From assembly GCA_023819035.1 (NCBI GenBank), contig JAMWCL010000010.1:1-34827 (forward strand): a stretch of 34,827 nt of DNA, read 5' to 3'. A program made the translations under genes and the position numbers. This DNA comes from Candidatus Omnitrophota bacterium (GTDB taxonomy: Bacteria > Omnitrophota > Gorgyraeia > Gygaellales > Profunditerraquicolaceae). Every line of letters begins with the position of its first letter. The first letter of the stretch is position 1. Below, one piece after another: positions 31,727-34,827 of this stretch. Below the pieces are notes generated by a model, which searched no databases, was not told the DNA's origin, and saw only the letters and a program-made list of their open reading frames with translations.

Positions 31727-32604
31727 TGAAGAGAGAAATAAAAAAAATAGACAGTACCAAAAGGGAGATCTCTATTGAGGTAGCGGGTGAAATTGTAAAG
31801 AATAAATTTGATGAGGTCTATAAAGAGATTGGTAAGGAAGCTAAAGTACTAGGATTTCGGGCAGGTAATATTCCCCGCGATATTCTGGAGAAGAATTTTT
31901 CTTCTTTAGCGCACCAGCAGGTAATTCAGGAGCTTATTCCTGAGCTTTATAACCAATTATTAAAAGAGGAGAACTTGGAGGTTGTAGAGCTACCCAAGAT
32001 AAGCGATGTTAGATTGACCTGCGATAGGCTTTCTTTTAAAGCGACGGTAGAGGTGCTTCCCCAGATAAATATAAAAAGGTATAAGAGACTAAGATTGAGC
32101 TATAAGCCAATCACTATCACTGAGGACGATATAAAACGAGGCCTGGATTCCCTTAAGGAGTTAAGAAAAATAGAAGCAGTTGATGATAATCTTGCTAAAA
32201 GCTTAGGTTATCCTAATCTGGAGGAATTAAAAAAATCTCTCCAGGCACAGTTATATATCCAAAAGGTAAATCAGCAATATCAGGATTTAGAAAATGAGAT
32301 TTTAAAACAACTCCTTAAGGAGCTTGAGCTTAAATTACCCCAATCTTTAGTGGAGCGCCGTTTAAAAGAGTTAATTCAGCAGGTTAAGTTGGATTTAACC
32401 TTAAAAGGGCTTCCTAAAGAAAGGATCGAAGAGGAGGAGAAAAAATTACCCGCTCAATTAGAACCTCAGGCTAGAGAGCAGGTAAGGGTCTATCTTGTTT
32501 TATCAGAAATAGCTAAAAGAGAAAATATTCCTTTAGATGATAATATGCCACAAAAGGTGATGGAATTTTTATTTAAAGAAGCGGATTGGCAGGTCTTATC
32601 CTAA
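31726..32604 (+). CDS. tig: Trigger factor lacking the PPIase domain
   Basis: Ribosome-associated chaperone, 292 aa against about 430-450 aa in most bacteria. The ribosome-binding domain is present (GFRAGNIPRDILEKNF, near residue 45), followed by the linker SYKPITITEDDIKRGLDSLKE. The sequence then passes straight to DDNLAKSLGYPNLEELKKSL, which in full-length proteins follows the FKBP-like domain. The PPIase domain is thus missing precisely while the C-terminal chaperone arms (about 135-292) remain. I chose ATG 31726, overlapping the lptB stop (TGATG); a GTG at 31723 is three bases upstream. It is followed by clpP, as in many bacteria. Confidence 0.9.
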   Translation: MKREIKKIDSTKREISIEVAGEIVKNKFDEVYKEIGKEAKVLGFRAGNIPRDILEKNFSSLAHQQVIQELIPELYNQLLKEENLEVVELPKISDVRLTCDRLSFKATVEVLPQINIKRYKRLRLSYKPITITEDDIKRGLDSLKELRKIEAVDDNLAKSLGYPNLEELKKSLQAQLYIQKVNQQYQDLENEILKQLLKELELKLPQSLVERRLKELIQQVKLDLTLKGLPKERIEEEEKKLPAQLEPQAREQVRVYLVLSEIAKRENIPLDDNMPQKVMEFLFKEADWQVLS

Positions 32605-32614
32605 AGATAGGAGG
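32599..32614 (+). promoter_or_regulatory. Small hairpin coupling tig termination to clpP initiation
   Basis: TCCTA (32599-32603) can pair with TAGGA (32608-32612) across the tetraloop AAGA. The left arm and loop contain the tig stop codon (TAA 32602-32604) and the right arm overlaps the clpP Shine-Dalgarno AGGAGG (32609-32614). A ribosome ending on tig would melt it. The stem is only 5 bp, so the effect may be weak. Confidence 0.3.
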
Positions 32615-32619
32615 TAGGA

Positions 32620-33228
32620 ATGAAGATAAACGATCAGACATTGATCCCGATGGTAATTGAGCAGACACCGCGTGGTTATGAGCGAGCTTATGATATTTAC
32701 TCTCGTTTGCTTAAAGACAGAATTATTTTTATTGGTACTGCTATCGATGATAATGTGGCAAATCTTGTGATTGCCCAGATGTTATTCTTACAGATGGAGG
32801 ATGTAAATAAGGATATAAATATTTATATCAACTCTCCTGGAGGTTCAGTCACCTCGGGGTTAGCAATCTATGATACCATGCAGTTTGTGAAATGTGATGT
32901 CGCCACTTATTGTGTTGGTCAGGCAGCCAGCCTAGGAGCACTACTTTTAGCTGCGGGTACAAAAGGTAAGCGCTTTGCGCTCCCTAATTCTCGTGTATTG
33001 ATCCATCAGCCTTGGGGAGGGATTCAAGGCGTAGCTGAGGATATCTCTATCCATGCCAAAGAGATTCTTAAATTACGCGAAAGACTAAATGAAATATTAG
33101 CCCATCATACTGGCCAATCCCTAGAAAAGATCCAGAAGGATACTGACCGCGATTACTTTATGTCTGCTTATGAAGCTAAGGAATATGGGCTCATTGATGA
33201 GGTAATCACCCCGATTAAGAAAAAATAA
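32620..33228 (+). CDS. clpP: ATP-dependent Clp protease proteolytic subunit
   Basis: Serine protease subunit forming the ClpP tetradecamer. 202 aa. The triad is visible: Ser in [14 protein letters not shown], His in VLIHQPWGG and Asp in [28 protein letters not shown] is the hinge/substrate-binding region. Shine-Dalgarno AGGAGG lies 5 nt before the ATG. A clpX or lon gene usually follows in bacteria with the tig-clpP pair; here the next sequence is decayed and non-coding, so the unfoldase partner is elsewhere. Confidence 0.97.
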   Translation: MKINDQTLIPMVIEQTPRGYERAYDIYSRLLKDRIIFIGTAIDDNVANLVIAQMLFLQMEDVNKDINIYINSPGGSVTSGLAIYDTMQFVKCDVATYCVGQAASLGALLLAAGTKGKRFALPNSRVLIHQPWGGIQGVAEDISIHAKEILKLRERLNEILAHHTGQSLEKIQKDTDRDYFMSAYEAKEYGLIDEVITPIKKK

Positions 33229-33258
33229 TTTTAACCAAAAGATAAAATTAATAACTAA

Positions 33259-33396
33259 GAAAAAATTGTTTTTAAGAAGATTGTATATTTATGTGATACA
33301 AATGCAGAGGGTAATGTTTATTTTGCTAAATATTTTGAGTGGCAAGGGCAAGCTAGAGAAGAATTTGTGAAGGCAAATGTTCCTATCTATTTTTAA
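33259..33396 (+). pseudogene. 5' fragment of a hotdog-fold acyl-CoA thioesterase
   Basis: An open frame of 45 codons from just after a stop at 33256-33258 to TAA 33394-33396. It translates to KKIVYLCDTNAEGNVYFAKY and then FEWQGQAREEF, the N-terminal strand and active-site region of 4-hydroxybenzoyl-CoA-thioesterase/FadM-like hotdog enzymes (family pattern V.yxDTDaxGxVyfa.Y..w...aR.ef, with the conserved Asp). No ATG, GTG or TTG precedes it, and it stops after less than a third of the usual 130-150 aa. It is therefore a remnant. The next sequence, in another frame, is the 7TM sensor segment, suggesting that a deletion joined two genes. Confidence 0.6.
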
Positions 33397-33779
33397 TTAT
33401 AGGCCTTGTTGTATTCGTAAAAAACAAAAAAGCAACTATTAATATTACTTTTGCTCTTACTTGTTTTGTTACATTTTGGTGGCAATTTAGTTGGTCTGTT
33501 CTATTTAATGTCTCTAGCGAAAAAATAGCATTTTATTTAGTTAAAATTGGTTATGTTGGAATCATATTTATCCCCATTACATTTTTTCATTTTTTTGTTT
33601 ATTTTCTTGGCCCTAAGAAGATAGACAAAATAATTATTTACATTTCTTATATCTTAGGTGTCATTTTCGAGATTTTTCTGTTGGGTAGGAATCTTTTTAT
33701 TAATGGTTTCTATCGTTACTTTTTTGGATTTTACCCCAAAGCCAGTTACTTGCACCCTATATATTACTTACTTTCTTAG
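33390..33779 (+). pseudogene. N-terminal 7TM sensor segment of a broken histidine kinase
   Basis: In one frame, open from 33357, the translation after LFLIIGLVVFVKNKKATINIT is rich in hydrophobic helices (WWQFSWSVLF, KIGYVGIIFIPITFFHFFVY, FGFYPKASYLHPIYYLLS) and ends at TAG 33777-33779. This matches the N-terminal 7TM domain of histidine kinases (HisKA_7TM). No start codon is visible. Shifting by one base near 33753-33760 (reading on from TAT at 33758) continues as YILLTFLAMRALYLLF in the frame of the following kinase part, so a single-base deletion appears to have split the gene. A sequencing error could give the same picture. Confidence 0.6.
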
Positions 33780-33781
33780 CC

Positions 33782-34827
33782 ATGCGTGCTCTTTATTTAT
33801 TATTTTCTTCAATACAAAAAGAAAGGAGAGTTTCTTCATATAAATATAATCAAATAAAATACGTCTTATTATCACTAATGCTTTATATACCTGCTTCATC
33901 AGATTTTATTGTTAATTACGGAATTGAATTTTACCCATTAGGTTTTATTCCCATCCTTCTTTCCTTAGGAGTATTTGCCTACACCATCGTCCGCTACCGT
34001 CTCATGGATATTACCATAGCAATTACCCGCACCACGGTTTTTATCATTGTCTATTCTTTGGTTTTGGGTATTCCTTTTGCTCTGGGTTTCTGGTTAAGGA
34101 GTTGGCTGGTGCATCTATTAGGAGGAAATTGGTGGATTGCTCCTGTAGGTTTGATGGCTGTTTTAGCCACCGTAGGACCTTTTCTCTATATCTACATTGA
34201 GCATAAGGCAGAGGATAAACTATTAATGGAGCAACGCCGATATCAGGAGACCTTAAAACAGGCTTCGGTGGGTATGACGCGCATCCGCAACTTAAGAAGG
34301 CTATTAGATCTCATCACCCATATCGTTACCAAGACCGTGCGTATCTGCTATGCTGCCATCTATCTTTATGACAAAGAAACCAATGAATATCTCCTGCAGG
34401 TCTGTCGGGATAAAGGAAGAACAGTTCCTTTTAGATTATCCGCAGAAAACTCCTTGGTTCAGTTAATGGCTAAGGAGCATCAGGTGCTGGTATACGAGGA
34501 GATAAAAAGAAGATCCCAGGATTTAAAGGATGAAAGGTATAAGATATGGGAAAAGGACATGCGCTTACTTAATGCCTGCGTAATCATTCCCAGTTTATTA
34601 GAGGATAGGTTATTGGGGTTTATTGTCTTGGGAGAAAAGCTTTCTGGTCAGATATATACCCTGCAGGACCTAAATGTCTTTCAGGTCTTAGCCAATCAAG
34701 CTGCCTTAGCCATTGAGAACTGTCAGTTCTACTCCTTAGAGAGACAACGCCAGCATTTAAGGCGTATTGCCTCATTAGACCGGCAGATTGACTGTATGGC
34801 CCATGAGATGGACAATCCCTTACAGGG
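33782..34827 (+). CDS. GAF-domain histidine kinase (partial, runs off the window)
   Basis: The open frame from about 33758 onward, with an internal ATG at 33782, has no stop to the window edge. It holds the last membrane helices of a 7TM sensor (SLMLYIPASSDFIVNYG, GVFAYTIVRYRLMDI, VFIIVYSLVLGIPFALGFW, VLATVGPFLYIYI), then a GAF domain (about 34260-34740: LLDLITHIVTKTVRI, CVIIPSLLEDRLLGFIVLG, DLNVFQVLANQAALAIEN), and the beginning of the HisKA box MAHEMDNPLQ, with His at 34802-34804. The family pattern HExxNPL is kept. The ATP-binding domain is beyond the window. The reading frame upstream of 33779 is shifted, so the intact sensor is probably not made. Codon use changes near 33960: upstream is very AT rich, downstream has more C- and G-ending codons, suggesting a recombinant or more recently acquired part. 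Confidence 0.7.
   Translation, partial: MRALYLLFSSIQKERRVSSYKYNQIKYVLLSLMLYIPASSDFIVNYGIEFYPLGFIPILLSLGVFAYTIVRYRLMDITIAITRTTVFIIVYSLVLGIPFALGFWLRSWLVHLLGGNWWIAPVGLMAVLATVGPFLYIYIEHKAEDKLLMEQRRYQETLKQASVGMTRIRNLRRLLDLITHIVTKTVRICYAAIYLYDKETNEYLLQVCRDKGRTVPFRLSAENSLVQLMAKEHQVLVYEEIKRRSQDLKDERYKIWEKDMRLLNACVIIPSLLEDRLLGFIVLGEKLSGQIYTLQDLNVFQVLANQAALAIENCQFYSLERQRQHLRRIASLDRQIDCMAHEMDNPLQ

Noticed and set aside
33658-33843. A 61-aa frame with a hydrophobic translation.
   Set aside because: It is a third-frame shadow of the 7TM sensor segment; both real frames of the kinase remnant match family sequence better.
1-34827. CRISPR array, tRNA, rRNA, phage or defence system.
   Set aside because: No regularly spaced direct repeats, cloverleaf sequences, phage structural genes or known defence genes were seen.

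Overview
The window is a compact, AT-rich piece of a diderm (LPS-making) bacterial chromosome, almost all coding on the + strand, with many ATGA or TGATG stop/start overlaps. The Kdo, lipid A, heptose and Lpt genes show an LPS outer membrane. The stand-alone TrpB2-type tryptophan synthase, the STAS-PilZ protein, a SpoVG homologue outside Firmicutes and a 7TM-GAF histidine kinase fit Candidatus Omnitrophota (OP3) or a related PVC-side lineage. That placement is inference from gene content, not a database match.

Layout. (1) 1-2641: a minus-strand Ski2-like SF2 helicase, then a non-coding, repeat-rich stretch with GGGAC-type inverted repeats, a 16-bp direct repeat and what looks like the C-terminal remnant of a transposase. 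(2) 2642-12049: a long + operon with a secreted thermonuclease, aroC, a degenerate PlsC-like acyltransferase, spoVG, aroK, dprA, topA, xerC, waaA (Kdo transferase), a CoA-binding protein and a STAS-PilZ protein whose start codon seems to be non-standard. (3) 11992-14981: lysE-type exporter (-), trpB2 (+) and ispH (-), arranged convergently with small overlaps. (4) 15154-33228: a nearly gapless envelope operon: lpxK, an LpxL-ELM1 fusion, a GT4-GT9 fusion, GT4, polysaccharide deacetylase, GT9, a GT9-GT9 tandem, a deoxyhypusine-synthase-like protein of unknown role, hldA, kdsB, kdsA, kdsD, kdsC, an LptC-LptA fusion, lptB, then tig (without PPIase domain) and clpP. (5) 33229-34827: decayed sequence with a 43-codon hotdog-thioesterase fragment, a frameshifted 7TM sensor segment, and a GAF-histidine kinase reading frame that runs off the window.

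How the genes work together. kdsD, kdsA, kdsC and kdsB make CMP-Kdo from ribulose-5-phosphate. LpxK and the LpxL-like acyltransferase finish Kdo2-lipid A, and WaaA (in the other operon) adds Kdo. HldA starts activated-heptose synthesis. Four GT9 domains and two GT4 domains build the core oligosaccharide, and LptC-LptA with LptB carry out part of LPS transport. No lpxA-D, hldC/gmhA/gmhB, lptD/F/G or clpX lies in the window. No tRNA, rRNA or CRISPR array was seen.

The points most worth a second look are the deoxyhypusine-synthase-like gene embedded in the heptose/Kdo operon, the domain fusions, the STAS-PilZ gene lying in frame behind a single stop codon, the Shine-Dalgarno-masking hairpin before spoVG, and the mobile-element footprints around 2.1-2.6 kb and 5.1 kb.
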